Shown: positions 33,109 through 43,366 of the stretch, one piece after another
Numbering within the stretch: position 1 is the stretch's first letter
Layout of the letters: every line of letters begins with the position of its first letter
DNA from: Psophocarpus tetragonolobus
Lineage: Eukaryota; Streptophyta; Magnoliopsida; Fabales; Fabaceae
Direction: 5' to 3'
NCBI GenBank assembly: GCA_037954015.1
Contig: CM075691.1
Location: forward strand, 37,691,032-37,755,031
DNA: 64,000 bases
Program-made: the position numbers and the translations under genes
Notes under the pieces: generated by a model
What the model was told of the DNA's origin: nothing
Database searches by the model: none
What the model saw: only the letters and a program-made list of their open reading frames with translations

Positions 33109-34674
33109 CTTGAGCTACAACAATTGCAGCAAGATCCACTATCCATAATAAGAGAACAGGTTTTGTCTAAAACTTTACAACGTGTATGAAAAATTTTCTC
33201 TTTGGGAGTGGTTAAGCTCAAGGTGTTGGCTTCCAAGAAGGCGCCTAACCATTAAGAGGTCTCCATCACAAGGGTTTTCAACAATGTCATGCTCATGATG
33301 CTCATGACCCCCTTCTTCCTCACTCTCACTAGAGGAGGAAGATGAGCTACTCTCACTAAAAATCTCTTGACCCCTTATGATCATGGTTTTCTTATTGGGG
33401 CACTGAGAGGCAATGTGGTCTCTCCCAAGACATTTAAAGCATTTAATACTACTAGTCCTATTGCTAGAACTAGTAGGGGGGTTGTGTCTATGATGCATGG
33501 GTTTATGTTCTTTATGCACATGCTTGGATGGTTCCTCTTTGGGAGAGCTCTTGGAAGAGCTTCCCTTGCCTAGGTCCCTCTCTGCATAATTGTAGGATGG
33601 AAATTCTCTTTTTGCTCCACCTTTTCTTTTTAATTGATTTTTCACTCTTATGCAAAGTTGGACTAGGTCATTTAGATTATTATATGGTAAGAGCTCAACT
33701 TTGTCTCTTATGTAAGAGCTCAAACCATTTAAAAATTTAGCTTCGGTGGCCCTTGGTTCTTCGGTGACACTCGCTCTCATCATGAAAAGCTCCATGGTTT
33801 GTCTATACTCCTCAACACTTGAGTTGTACTGTTTTAATCTTTGGAGTTTATCTAAGAGCTCTCTTTCATAATAAGAAGGGACGTGTCTCCGCCTCATAGC
33901 CCCCTTGAGATCATTCCAATAATCCACAGGAGGGTTACGAAGGCAGCGCCTCTCATTGACCAAGGAGGTCCACCAATACATGACATGTCCTTGGAAGCTA
34001 AGGGTTGCCAGTGGAACTTTTCTTTCTTCACTTATGTTATAACAAACAAAGAGTTACTCTACCTTCATTTCCCAATCAAGGTAGGCTTTCACATCCTCTT
34101 TGCCATGAAAATGAGGGAGGTCAACTTTTTGTTCCCTAGGTTGGGCTTGGGGTTGGTTATGATGTTGTTGTGCTCTCCTTACCCTAGGTCTTTCATACCC
34201 CTCACTTTCACTTACTTCACTAGAGGCGGACCTATACCTATGCCTCTCTCTAACTCCTCTCTCTCTTCTTTCTTCTCTTTCACACTCTTCTCTTTCACGC
34301 TCTTCTCTTCTCTCTTCCCTCTCTCTATCTTCTCTTTCCCTTCTTTCTTCTCTTTCTCTTTGTTCTCTTTCTTTCTCTTCTCTCCGCCTTTCTTCTCTCT
34401 CTTCTCTTTCTTGTCTTTGTCTTTTCTCCTATCTTTCTTTTTCTCTTTTCTCACGTTCTTTCTCCTCTCTTCGTTGTTTGTCTCTTAACTCTCTTTCTCT
34501 CTTTTCTTTTTCTTTCTCTTCACGCCTTCTTTCTTGTTTCTTCTCTCTCTCTTTTCTTTCTTTTCTCTCCTCTAACCTCCACTCCCTAAATTCACTCACA
34601 AACTTATCCATGTTGGTTGTTTTTTGAGAACCTTGTTGATTTAAACTACCTTTACTAGATGTGTGTGAGCTCAT
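33109..34674 (-). pseudogene. Gag of CRM-like element
   Basis: The start chosen is the Met at 34674 (MSSHTSSKGSLNQQGSQ). A highly charged coiled-coil-like part follows, almost only E, R and K (34620-34240). After a frame break, 33981-33175 carries the capsid region (MYWWTSLVNERR, DYWNDLKGAMRRRHVPSYYE, LDKLQRLKQ) and the zinc knuckle CFKCLGRDHIASQCPNK with the C-x2-C-x4-H-x4-C spacing intact. A Ser/Glu-rich linker ends near the protease start. Gag would form the particle that packages the element RNA. Interruptions near 34000-34240 make it defective. Confidence 0.82.
34240..34560. repeat. Pyrimidine-rich strand (gag charged region)
   Basis: More than 300 bases of almost pure C/T on the + strand, with CTCTTTCT-type motifs. 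It encodes the E/K/R-rich part of gag on the - strand. Such mirror-like homopurine tracts can form triplex DNA. Confidence 0.7.
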
Positions 34675-35588
34675 TTTGAAAGTGATTGGGAAGAACCTAA
34701 GGGTAATACTCCTTACTCTTTTGTTTGGTTTTCTCCCTAAGTGAATCACTTAAGAGTCTTTGGAACTCAAAAGTCTTTCACACTAAGATTCAAAGCAAAT
34801 AAAAGAAATTAAAGCAAAGGTAAGGGTCTAAAGGCGTGCACCTAAGGTGGAGAGATGGGGTACCAATTCCTTCTCCCACCTAAAAGAGAAACTAAAAGCT
34901 ATTACAATCAAAGAGGTGACTCGTTTGGGCATCCAACACCTCAATTAAAATGGCCTTAAAAATTACACCCAAAAAAGGCAAAAAGTAAAAGATTTGAAGT
35001 TTTAATGTTGCTTTTCCACTTTAAGTGTTTGCCTTTCTCAAATTGGTGTTGCTCCCTTGAATGAACCTCTTCCTTAGCTTGCTTCAACACACCTTAAGAT
35101 GCTTCCCTTGTGGAAAGCTTGGATTGACCTCTCTTTTCCTTTCTTAAAAGTGGCGCACCAAGAGCAAGAGAGTGCAAGAAGTAAAGAAAAACAAGAAAAG
35201 CTCAAAATCAAAAGAGGACAGACATCCAAGTGGATAGATTAAATGTAGACAAACACAATGAATAAGAACAAGACAAACAAACAATTAAAGGTATTGAAGA
35301 AAATTAGCACGTCAAAATGAACTTAGAATGGTACTAGATTAAAGTGGACTTAAAAGCAATAAGACACTTAAAAAATTTTCTAAGATTTGCACACTCACTT
35401 TGTGTTGACCGAAAAAGCAAATTCAAGCTAGATGTAACAAAGTTTGCACACTCCTTCTAATCAAATAAAAACAAATTGAGGTGTACTAAATATAATTTTT
35501 TCTCTTTTCACTTGTTTTCTTTTTTTTTTTTAATTACTTTTACTAACTCTTTTTTTTTTTTTGCTTGATTTGTCTTCTACCTTTTTTT

Positions 35589-35626
<38 letters not shown>

Positions 35627-35887
35627 CCTCTTCTCTTTTTTTTGTTTTGTTTTGCTACACCTCTTCAACAATTTTAGAAAAATTAAAAAGAAAATGAGGA
35701 GTGTAAGAGAGAGATTCGCTTGAAATAAAATGAAGAATTCAGCCAACAAAATTTAATAATAAAAGTGCAAATCAAGGAAAATAAAGCAACCTAACATGCT
35801 CTAGATTTTAGGGTGTGTTAAGCAAGCTTTAATGAGACTTTTAGGGGGTCTAGGCAAGCTTGATTTCTCAAGTGTTTAAGCCCAAAA
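34675..35887 (-). other. Leader of CRM-like element, truncated
   Basis: Noncoding, with poly(T) runs and a (TA)n run at 35595-35623. Its similarity to the leader of the nested element ends around 35880, roughly 800 bases short of where the primer-binding site should be. No primer-binding site complement was found. Confidence 0.5.
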
Positions 35888-35968
35888 CCCTCTCTCATTT
35901 CTAACCTCTCCACCCTCCATTTTCTTAGAGGAAGGAACCTTGGTTGAAGAGATCAAGGGAGTGCATCA
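35888..35968 (+). repeat. Inverted LTR end
   Basis: 81 bases matching, in opposite orientation, the end of the 3' LTR at 26180-26260 (CATTTTCTTAGAGGAAGGAA ... AAGGGAGTGCATCA). A normal 5' LTR in this position would show the LTR start instead. Confidence 0.75.
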
Positions 35969-35969
35969 T

Positions 35970-36200
35970 TTTATTGGGTGGCTTGGGATAGGTTATGTAG
36001 AGAAGACAAATAGGAAAGTTTTCTACTTTCCTAGTTTTTCAACTGCACCCTGACATCCTAGTTTTTCAACTACACCCTGGCATACAAGTTACTTCCAACT
36101 AATAGGTGTGCTCCAAAGGATCATGTTTTCGACTTATTATGGAAAAAAAGTGTTCTTGACAAAGTGCATATGCTGGCATGGCAGACAGACTATCAACAAT
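35970..36200 (+). pseudogene. LINE remnant on the far side of the insertion
   Basis: 35970-36082 repeats the LINE segment 26047-26179 (GGTGGCTTGGGATAGGTTAT onward) with few changes. Beyond it, a frame with LLWKKSVLDKVHMLAWQTD resembles the zinc-knuckle region at the LINE C-terminus (tentative). Confidence 0.5.
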
Positions 36201-36609
36201 CTGAGACCAAGCCTAATTCGAGCCTGGGATATCATTAGGAGAATTTATCAACAAAGGTGTAATAGTCTCATATCTTTTATAAAAACTCATAGACCTTCTA
36301 AAGATTAAATTATATGTACATAAGTCGATTTTAGCTTATTGAAAAATTCATTTATTTGTTTTTCACCATATTTTCTTTTCTTGTAAGTTTTTCTAGAAGC
36401 TTACCTAAATAGGCACTATTAACAGTGTTGTGTTGTTTACCACATATTTTTTAAATGGGGAGGTGTGTTAAGATGTCCCAAAAAAGTTCTTTCTATATCT
36501 ATCTTTAAAAGTAGCGACTGGTTGAAGAAAAGTTTTGAACTTGATAGAGCAATTTACAGTTTTGTTGAATTTGGCAAAGTGTTGAATAGTCCTTCTACCT
36601 TTAATGAAC

Positions 36610-37300
36610 TAAGTATTTAGTTTTGCGCATTCTGATAATAGTGAAAAACAATGAGGAAGAGGAAAGGGGGTCACAAAGAGAACCAAATTATGCATCAATA
36701 CCATATCACTGGACAGGACACTTACAAAAAATATTATGCATAATTTATGATATTTACATTTTCTATCACTAATTTCCTTTATTTTTGCCTCTGGGATGGT
36801 GGAAATACGTAGATATTCTGGTTTATGCCATATGGTTTTGTGAGTGAAAGACAATGAAAAGAGGGAAAGGGGTCATCTGGACTACAAAAAATATTATGCA
36901 TAATTTATGATATTTACATTTGCTAACACTAATTTCCTTTATTTTTGCCTCTGAGATGGTGGAAATATGCATTAGTACCATATCACTGGACATGACACTT
37001 ACAAAAAATATTATTCATAATTTAAGATATTTACATTTTCTAACACTAATTTCCTGTATTTTGCCTCTGGGATGGTGGAAACATGCATATATTCAGGTTT
37101 ATGCTATATGGTTTATTTGTGATTGTGAGTGAAAAACAATAAGAGGGAAGGGTCACCTGGACGAGACACTTGCAAAAATATTATCCATAATTTACGATAT
37201 TTACATTTCTAACAGTAATATCCTTTATTTTTGCCTCTGAGATGGTGGAAATATGTAGATATTCAGGGTTATGTTGGTTTATTTGTGATTGTAAGTGCCT
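36610..37300. repeat. Degenerate minisatellite, 118-167 bp units
   Basis: Four copies of a unit containing AAAAATATTATGCATAATTT, TTTTTGCCTCTGGGATGGTG and a TGTGAGTGAAAGACAAT-like end start at about 36724, 36884, 37002 and 37169. The array is bracketed by GCCTGGGATATCATTAGGAG at 36225 and 37298. Confidence 0.75.
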
Positions 37301-38114
37301 GGGATATCATTAGGAGATTGGAAGTCAATAAATTTGTTAGTTATGATTTTGTTCTGAAAAGACATCTCCATAAATTAAGGGGAAGAATGTTTATAAATAA
37401 TCTTTAATGTTGATTCTTAAGCAATGTGAAACTTTGGTTTTATCGGAACAGGTATAAAATTGGTTTACCTAAATTAAGTTGTATAGTTACATTGATGGAT
37501 GGATTTTGTAAGTCATTTGTGCCATAAGTTGTACTATACATGATAAAAAAATCATAAGTCATTGGTCAATAAACTAGTAAAATACAATACTAAACACAGA
37601 AATCATACCTAATACAATACACTATCCCATAGACAAAAGTCTCCTAGAGAGAGTATTCTCTGCACACAAACTGCAAATAACAACCTGCTTGCCTAATTAC
37701 GCCTAACTAGATATAATTCTAATCCATAGCTACCAGCAGGCTCACCATGCAATTTCTAATATATACAGAACAACAGCAGATTATTTATACAAGTTATTTA
37801 ATACAACAAATTATTATACTCATAATGATAACTACTCCAATCCATCAAATGGATCCTTCCTAACCCCTCAGATCTTAAAATATAATAAAAATTGGTGAAC
37901 TGATTGCAATGACCCCTAGTGCTTTTGGTTTTCTCTTGATGACCATAGATTTGCTGCATAACTTTCAATTGGTATAAAATATCGGAATGGATTTAACTCC
38001 ATTTCAAGAATTATAAGTTAGCCTTACAATTTCAACTAGAAATATTGTATTTTTACTAGAATAACTTTTTATTTTTACTAGAATAAGCCTGAAATAGAGT
38101 TGTGAAAAATAAAT
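37301..38114. other. Intergenic DNA
   Basis: No gene or repeat recognised. Confidence 0.5.
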
Positions 38115-38460
38115 TGTTAGGGACCAAATAACAAAGAGGAAAAGTAAATATGGAGAATGAGAAACTGAGCGTATTATTCCGTGAGTAATAGAAAAATACA
38201 GAAGGAATAAAATCCCACTGCCCAGAGTTAAGCTCCTACAAAGTGGCTATTGCCCTCTGCCCATAATCGAATTCACAGATTCCCCCTTTCTCTCTCATCT
38301 AAACATTCCCTATATACTCAACGTCCATCCTCTACGTGGGCAATTTTGTTACACCTTTGCCACCTCAGCTTTACTCTTCACACCCTTATTCCTCCTAGCA
38401 TACACTCTCCAAATTGTGGATTTATCTCTTATATTCAAGCCCACATTCCCAGTCCTATCA
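38115..38460 (-). repeat. 3' LTR
   Basis: TG...CA bounded, 346 bp. Its right 210 bp match 42091-42289 closely (for example CATACACTCTCCAAATTGTG in both). Confidence 0.75.
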
Positions 38461-38647
38461 ATATCACTTCCTTCACTCTGAGACTTGCCCTCAAGGCTCA
38501 AGTTGGGAAATTGACTTATGATGTTGAACTCTTCTTCCTATGTGGCTTCTTCCACTCCTTGATTCTTCCACTAGATCAACACTTGACTTACATATTTCCC
38601 ACCTTTCTTAATGATTTGCCTAGCTGACACTGCCTCAAGTTCCACGA

Positions 38648-39873
38648 TTAATGTATTGTCACCAGCCAATTTTGCAAGGAGTGCCTCCTCAATGTTGTAA
38701 TCACCACTGGCTTTTTTAACAGTGACACATGGAACATTGGGTGTATCTTGGCAGGTTTAGGAAGATGTAGTTTGTATGCCACTGCCCCAACCTTCCCTAC
38801 TGCTTGGAAAGGCCCATAGTAACAGGGAGCTAATTTAGGAGTAATTCGGGCTCCTAAGGTCAATTATGCATGAGGATGAAGCTTAAAAAAAAACACATTC
38901 CCCTATTTCAAAGTGCATCTCTTTTCTCTTATGGTTTGCTTGATCCTTCATTCATGTTTGAGCCCTTTAGAGGTGATATTTTAGCTGCTTAAGGGCTTCA
39001 TCTCTGTCTTGTAACTCCCTCCAAACAATTTCAACTCACACTTCACTTGGTAAGAACCTAGTAAGCATTGGAGGTTTCCTTCCATACACCACCGCAAAAG
39101 GAGATGTCCCCGTGGATGAGTGGACATTGGTATTGTACCAATACTCCTCCCAAGACATCCAATGCACCCAAAGTTTGGGTTGGTTCACAACAAAACAACA
39201 AAAGAAGGTTTCCAAGCAGCGATTGACTACCTCTGTTTAGCCATCCGTTTAAGATGATAAGTTGTGCTCATTTTGAATTGAGTTCCCTGTAGCTTAAACA
39301 ATTCCTTCTAAAAGGAACTCACAAAAATGGGGACCCTGTTACTGAGGATTGATGTTGGAACTTCATGTAAACACATTACATCTCGTGTGAAAATTTTAGC
39401 TAGCACCCTTATCGAGTAAAGATGTTTTAAAGGAATAAAATGGCTGTATTTGGACAGCCTATCCATAAGAACCAAAATTGCCTCATACCCCTTAGATTTT
39501 GGAAGACCTGTGATGAAATCCATGGATATTTCTTCCTATATTTGTTCAGGGATATTTACTGATTGGAGCAATCCTCCTGGTGCAGCTATAAGATATTTCT
39601 GTCGTTGAAAAGTATCACACTCCAACACAAATTGTTGAACACAACGCTTCATGTTAAACCAAAACAAATTGGCTGCCAATCTTCCTATATGTTCGATAGT
39701 AACCGGAATGCCCCCCGTTGGGGAGTTTCATGAAATTCCCTAAGCATTTTGGGAATGCAAGCAGAAGTGGACGACAAAATTAACCTCCCTTCATAAAACA
39801 AAGTTCCTTGCTTGTACACAAACCCATGTTTGGCTACCTTACCCTGCCTCAAATCAGAAATTATAGACAACAA
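38648..39873 (-). pseudogene. Integrase of the 38-42 kb gypsy element
   Basis: 39873-39685 is the region before the zinc finger (SIISDLRQGKVAKHGFVYKQ, GTLFYEGRLIL). 39523-39308 is the core start with the first Asp (MDFITGLPKSKGYEAILVLM, RLSKYSHFIPLKH). 38863-38648 is the C-terminal module with LAPCYYGPFQAVGKVGAVAY and HPMFHVSLLKK, typical of chromovirus-type integrases just before a chromodomain. Frames are broken between blocks, so it is inactive. Confidence 0.85.
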
Positions 39874-39927
39874 TTTAGCATCTTGATGGACCTCTTGTAT
39901 AATATCTTGAATATCCTCCCAATATGA

Positions 39928-41265
39928 TTAGTGAATCATAAAATGCAATTTAACATCGCCATGCATTCTACACAAGGCATCGGCCACACAGTTTTCCTTC
40001 CCCAGCTTGTACTCAATGTCAAATTGATATCCCAACAGTTTTGCGGCACAATTCTGTTGATACATGGTTGTGATGCGTTGTAAGAGGTGTTGTCTCAGAA
40101 TTTTTTTATCAGTGCGCACTATAAACCTCCTTCCCAACAAATAAGGCCTCCAATGTTGGATTCCCAAAGACATATCCATCAATTCCTTTTCACAAAAATA
40201 TTTGGCCATGTTTAATTCCCCCAAAGCCTTACTGAAATAAGTTAAAGGTCCACCATTATGAGTTAGCATGGCCCCAATCTCTTGACCTGAAGTGTCACTC
40301 TCAATAACAAAATTCTGCTGAAAATTGGGAAGAGCTAATATTGGAGTTGTTGTGAGCTATTGTTTGATCCAGTCGAATGCCTCTTAGGCCTGGGAATTCC
40401 ATTTAAATCCATCCTTCTTTGTGAAGGTTTGGCCTGCTTCCCATAATCTCGGATGAATTTCCTATACTATCCTGTCAAACCAAGGAACCCCTTAACCCCC
40501 TTAACGTTCTTCGGTACAGGCCACTCCTGCACACTCTTCACCTTATTTGGGTCCACAACCACCCTTGTGTAATGTGGAATAATTTACTTCTGTTTGAGCA
40601 AAAGCACATTTTTTATGGTTAACAAACAATTGATTTTTCTGCAACAATGCTACAACTTCACGCAAATGCAGCAAATGGTCTACCCAACTTGTATTGTACA
40701 CAAGTATATCATCAAAAAACACCAACATTGTTTTCCTTAACATTGGTCTGAATGTGTCATTCATTAAAGATTGAATGTGGAAAGAGCATTCATTAAACCA
40801 AAAGGCATTACCATATATTCGTAGTGGCCATCATGTGTGCAAAAAGGCTGTTTTTGGAATATCACTCTCCTTGACTCGCACTAGGTTATAACCGAATTTG
40901 AGATCAAGCTTGGAGAAAAATTGTGCTACATGCAACTCGTCAAGCAATTCTTCAATCACCAAAATTGGAAACTTATCCAGAATAGTGACTTTATTGAGAG
41001 CAAGATAGTCAACACACATTCGCCATGTATTATCTGTCTTTTTAACCAAAATAGCAAGGCTGAAAAAAGCACTCTGGCTTGGCCTAATGATCCCATATTG
41101 CAACAAATCTTGGACTTGTTTCTCAATCTCCTGTTTATGATGATGAGGATAATGGTAGGGGCTGACATTTACTTGGCCTTGTCCCTCAACCAGTTTGATG
41201 GCATGCTCCTTGCTCCGTTTTTGGTGGCATTCCTTGTGGTTCCTTAAATACTTCTTTGGAATCAC
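39928..41265 (-). pseudogene. Reverse transcriptase/RNase H of the 38-42 kb gypsy element
   Basis: 41265-40831 carries the N-terminal reverse transcriptase (QEIEKQVQDLLQYGIIRPSQ, then MCVDYLALNKVTILDKFPI and FSKLDLKFGYN). 40764-40543 carries the catalytic box FFDDILVYNTS and the following LREVVALLQKNQLFVNHKKC. 40269-39928 is RNase H with YFSKALGELNMAKYFCEKEL and the final Asp in NCVADALCRM. Stops and frameshifts separate the pieces. Confidence 0.88.
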
Positions 41266-41483
41266 CTAACAGTGCAAAGCTTGCTCGTGGACTTGGTTAA
41301 TAGAATTTGATAATTCCACTTTGTTCTTGACAGTTGGCAGCACCCTTCAGTGGCCCATAAGAATCCACCCACGATCTTTTGACCTCAACCTAACAGAGTT
41401 TGTGATGTTTTCTGCTCCTCTCCCCTTTTACCTTTTCCTCGTATCATGACCCATTGGTCGTCTAATTTGAACTGCATACTTAG

Positions 41484-42090
41484 TTATCCCCAATCTACCA
41501 TCATCTTCTCGAAGGGAGCCAACTTTGCCATTCCCAAAATTAAATCAATACCCTCCAAATCAAACAACAATGTATCTATTTTAAACATCATGGCCCTTAT
41601 CTCTAATTGCACATCGCGACACATACCTTGAGAGTGTGCCTTATACCCATCTCCTAACATGATGTTCATGTTGGGACAAATCAAAGGGTCAAAAACTGAA
41701 AAGATATATCATCATCGAATAGAGCTTATATATAAACAAATATTACACTACTTTTTATATAAAACTTAAAAATATTAAATTATAGGTCTTTCTTATTCAT
41801 ATATTATTTAATTTTAAAATTTTTAATTAATATAGAACTTCAACTTACACTTATATTTATTGTGTTTACCGACCACCCCAATGCCTTGACTAACCTCCAT
41901 GACACAAAATTATGGGTCACCCTATTATCCACCATTACTAGAATAGGAACCCCATTGATGTGAGCCTAAACCTTCATTGTTTGTAGCTTTCGGTCATGAA
42001 CCACCATTGTCGAGCAAAAAAATAGCATGCTACATTCTCCTTGCTCTACTTCAATTTCCTCACTCCCCGATAGATTCGCCTCACCGCTTT
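41484..42090 (-). pseudogene. Protease region of the 38-42 kb gypsy element
   Basis: On the - strand, about 42010-41860 encodes the segment with the retropepsin active site degraded to VDNGVTHNFV (family DSGATHNF). After an AT-rich insertion, 41684-41484 continues with MLGDGYKAHSQGMCRDVQLE and LEGIDLILGMAKLAPF (family G.D.ILGM.WL). The active-site change S to N and the insertion make it non-functional. Confidence 0.75.
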
Positions 42091-42562
42091 CCTCCTCTGC
42101 CTATTACTAAATTCATAGATTCCCCCTTCTCTCTCATCTAAGCATTATATACTCAACATCCATCCCCCTACGTGGGCAATTACCTTTGTCACCTCATCTT
42201 TACTCTTCACACCCCTATTTCTCCCAGCATACACTCTCCAAATTGTGGTTTCATCTCTTATATTCAAACCTACATCCCCAGTCCTATCATAAATGTTATG
42301 GGCTATAATTTTCTTACAAGTCTTTCTTCATTTTGGATGATAGCTATAGTATGGGTGTGATTCCAACTAGGCAAAGTATCACACTATGAGAACGATTATC
42401 AATGTCATCCTTCTGTCGGTAAAACTTAACATTTTTTAATGTAATTATTGTTTTAAATGAAAATTAAGTACTTAATTTTATTTGCATGTATTTTGCACAT
42501 TAGCGTGCAAATGAAAATATATAAAGAGAAATAGAAAACTAATTATCTGCTTTCAGATTTCG

Positions 42563-42566
<4 letters not shown>

Positions 42567-42608
<42 letters not shown>
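42567..42608. repeat. (AT)21 microsatellite
   Basis: 42 bases of pure AT repeat. Confidence 0.97.
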
Positions 42609-42611
<3 letters not shown>

Positions 42612-42740
42612 CATCCATGATGATCTGTGAAAGTCATTGAGTTGATTATATCAGTTTTTTCTAATGGTACTAAATTTTCTCAATAAAACATGCTCTAATT
42701 TTTTGTTGAATTAATGATTTTCTCTACTGTTCACGTGTAG

Positions 42741-42900
42741 GCTCTCTCAACTGTTTTGGTGTGACTAAAATTTGCAGAGCACTTTAAAGAAGTTGTTACA
42801 TATGTTGAGTAGGGACACATAGGAGTTGGTTCAAAGACTGTTACAGACCCAACCCTTGCAACAAGAAATATGGAAGACTTTGTCACGTGGTTGGATGGAT
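42741..42900 (+). pseudogene. IMP3: U3 snoRNP protein IMP3 fragment
   Basis: The frame starting at 42741 gives LSTVLV, a stop, LKFAEHFKEVVTYVE, another stop, then GHIGVGSKTVTDPT and RNMEDFVTWLDG. This is the C-terminal part of IMP3, which in yeast, animals and plants binds U3 snoRNA in the small-subunit processome; the family wording is TVTDPAFLVTRNMEDF.TWVD. One of the two stops fits a Gln codon mutated C to T. One residue is missing before RNMEDF. A splice acceptor-like TTCACGTGTAG directly precedes the fragment, so it probably came from genomic DNA and not from a cDNA. The rest of the gene is absent. It lies between a gypsy element and LTR-like sequence and may have been moved by one. Confidence 0.7.
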
Positions 42901-43189
42901 GTTAGGAAGTTCTGTTAGAAAAACAAAGAATTAAATAAATAAGTGACTCGCGTGAAATATAATTATGGATCAAAATGTGATTTAATAAAATGAAAAAACC
43001 TATTGGTTAGTATAAGCAGTTATTTTTTTTAAACTTCTATAACCAATGGTGACCAACTTGATGAAAGTTTAGTTGGATATAAATGAAAGATACTTACTAT
43101 TAACCATAAAAAAAGTTTGTGGAAAGGAAAGATTGGGAAGAGATAGATTAGGGACAAAGGAGCTTGAAAAATTTATTCTCATTAGACCT

Positions 43190-43366
43190 CTTATGGATCA
43201 AGACAAGTCTCTTACTATAAAAATATATACTATTCTCACTGACACTAGACAACATCTTAAAATTGGCCTAAGGTTGAGCTCACATTGACTTGAGTATTCG
43301 AGTGTCATTGCAGGTACCTACCTGTACAGTTGCATCTCCTTCACAGCTCCATTACTTTGCTCCAAG
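43190..43366 (+). mobile_element. LTR-like remnant, Tat/Ogre type
   Basis: TATAAAAATATATAC near 43218 is followed by TGACTTGAGTATTCGAGTGT and GCAGGTACCTACC. The same arrangement is at 19118-19255. Confidence 0.4.

Larger units (their letters stand above)
26180..35968 (-). mobile_element. CRM-like Ty3/gypsy retrotransposon with a nested insertion
   Basis: On the - strand the order is leader (35880-34675), gag (34674-33109), protease (29990-29631), reverse transcriptase and RNase H (29321-28271), integrase (28039-26766) and 3' LTR (26898-26180). The polyprotein frame runs into the LTR, which as recalled is a feature of centromeric CRM chromoviruses. The gag/protease join is split by the insertion 29991-33108. 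The 5' LTR and primer-binding site are missing; instead the right end is 81 bp of LTR end in the opposite orientation (35888-35968). Both outer termini are TGATGCACTCCCTTGAT and its complement. Confidence 0.75.
38115..42289 (-). mobile_element. Ty3/gypsy element with 5' deletion and TAAAT target duplication
   Basis: The 3' LTR is 38115-38460 (TGTTAGGGACC ... AGTCCTATCA in + orientation). A matching but truncated 5' LTR is at about 42091-42289, ending AGTCCTATCA. The bases TAAAT flank both ends (38110-38114 and 42290-42294). Between them, protease, reverse transcriptase, RNase H and integrase lie in gypsy order on the - strand. The inner part of the 5' LTR, the primer-binding site and most of gag are missing, as from one deletion ending near 42090. 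An AT-rich block at 41700-41860 interrupts the protease. Confidence 0.82.

Noticed and set aside
33883..34488. 201-codon + strand ORF with Ser/Phe/Leu repeats
   Set aside because: It is the antisense of the gag charged region and arises from its pyrimidine-rich strand.
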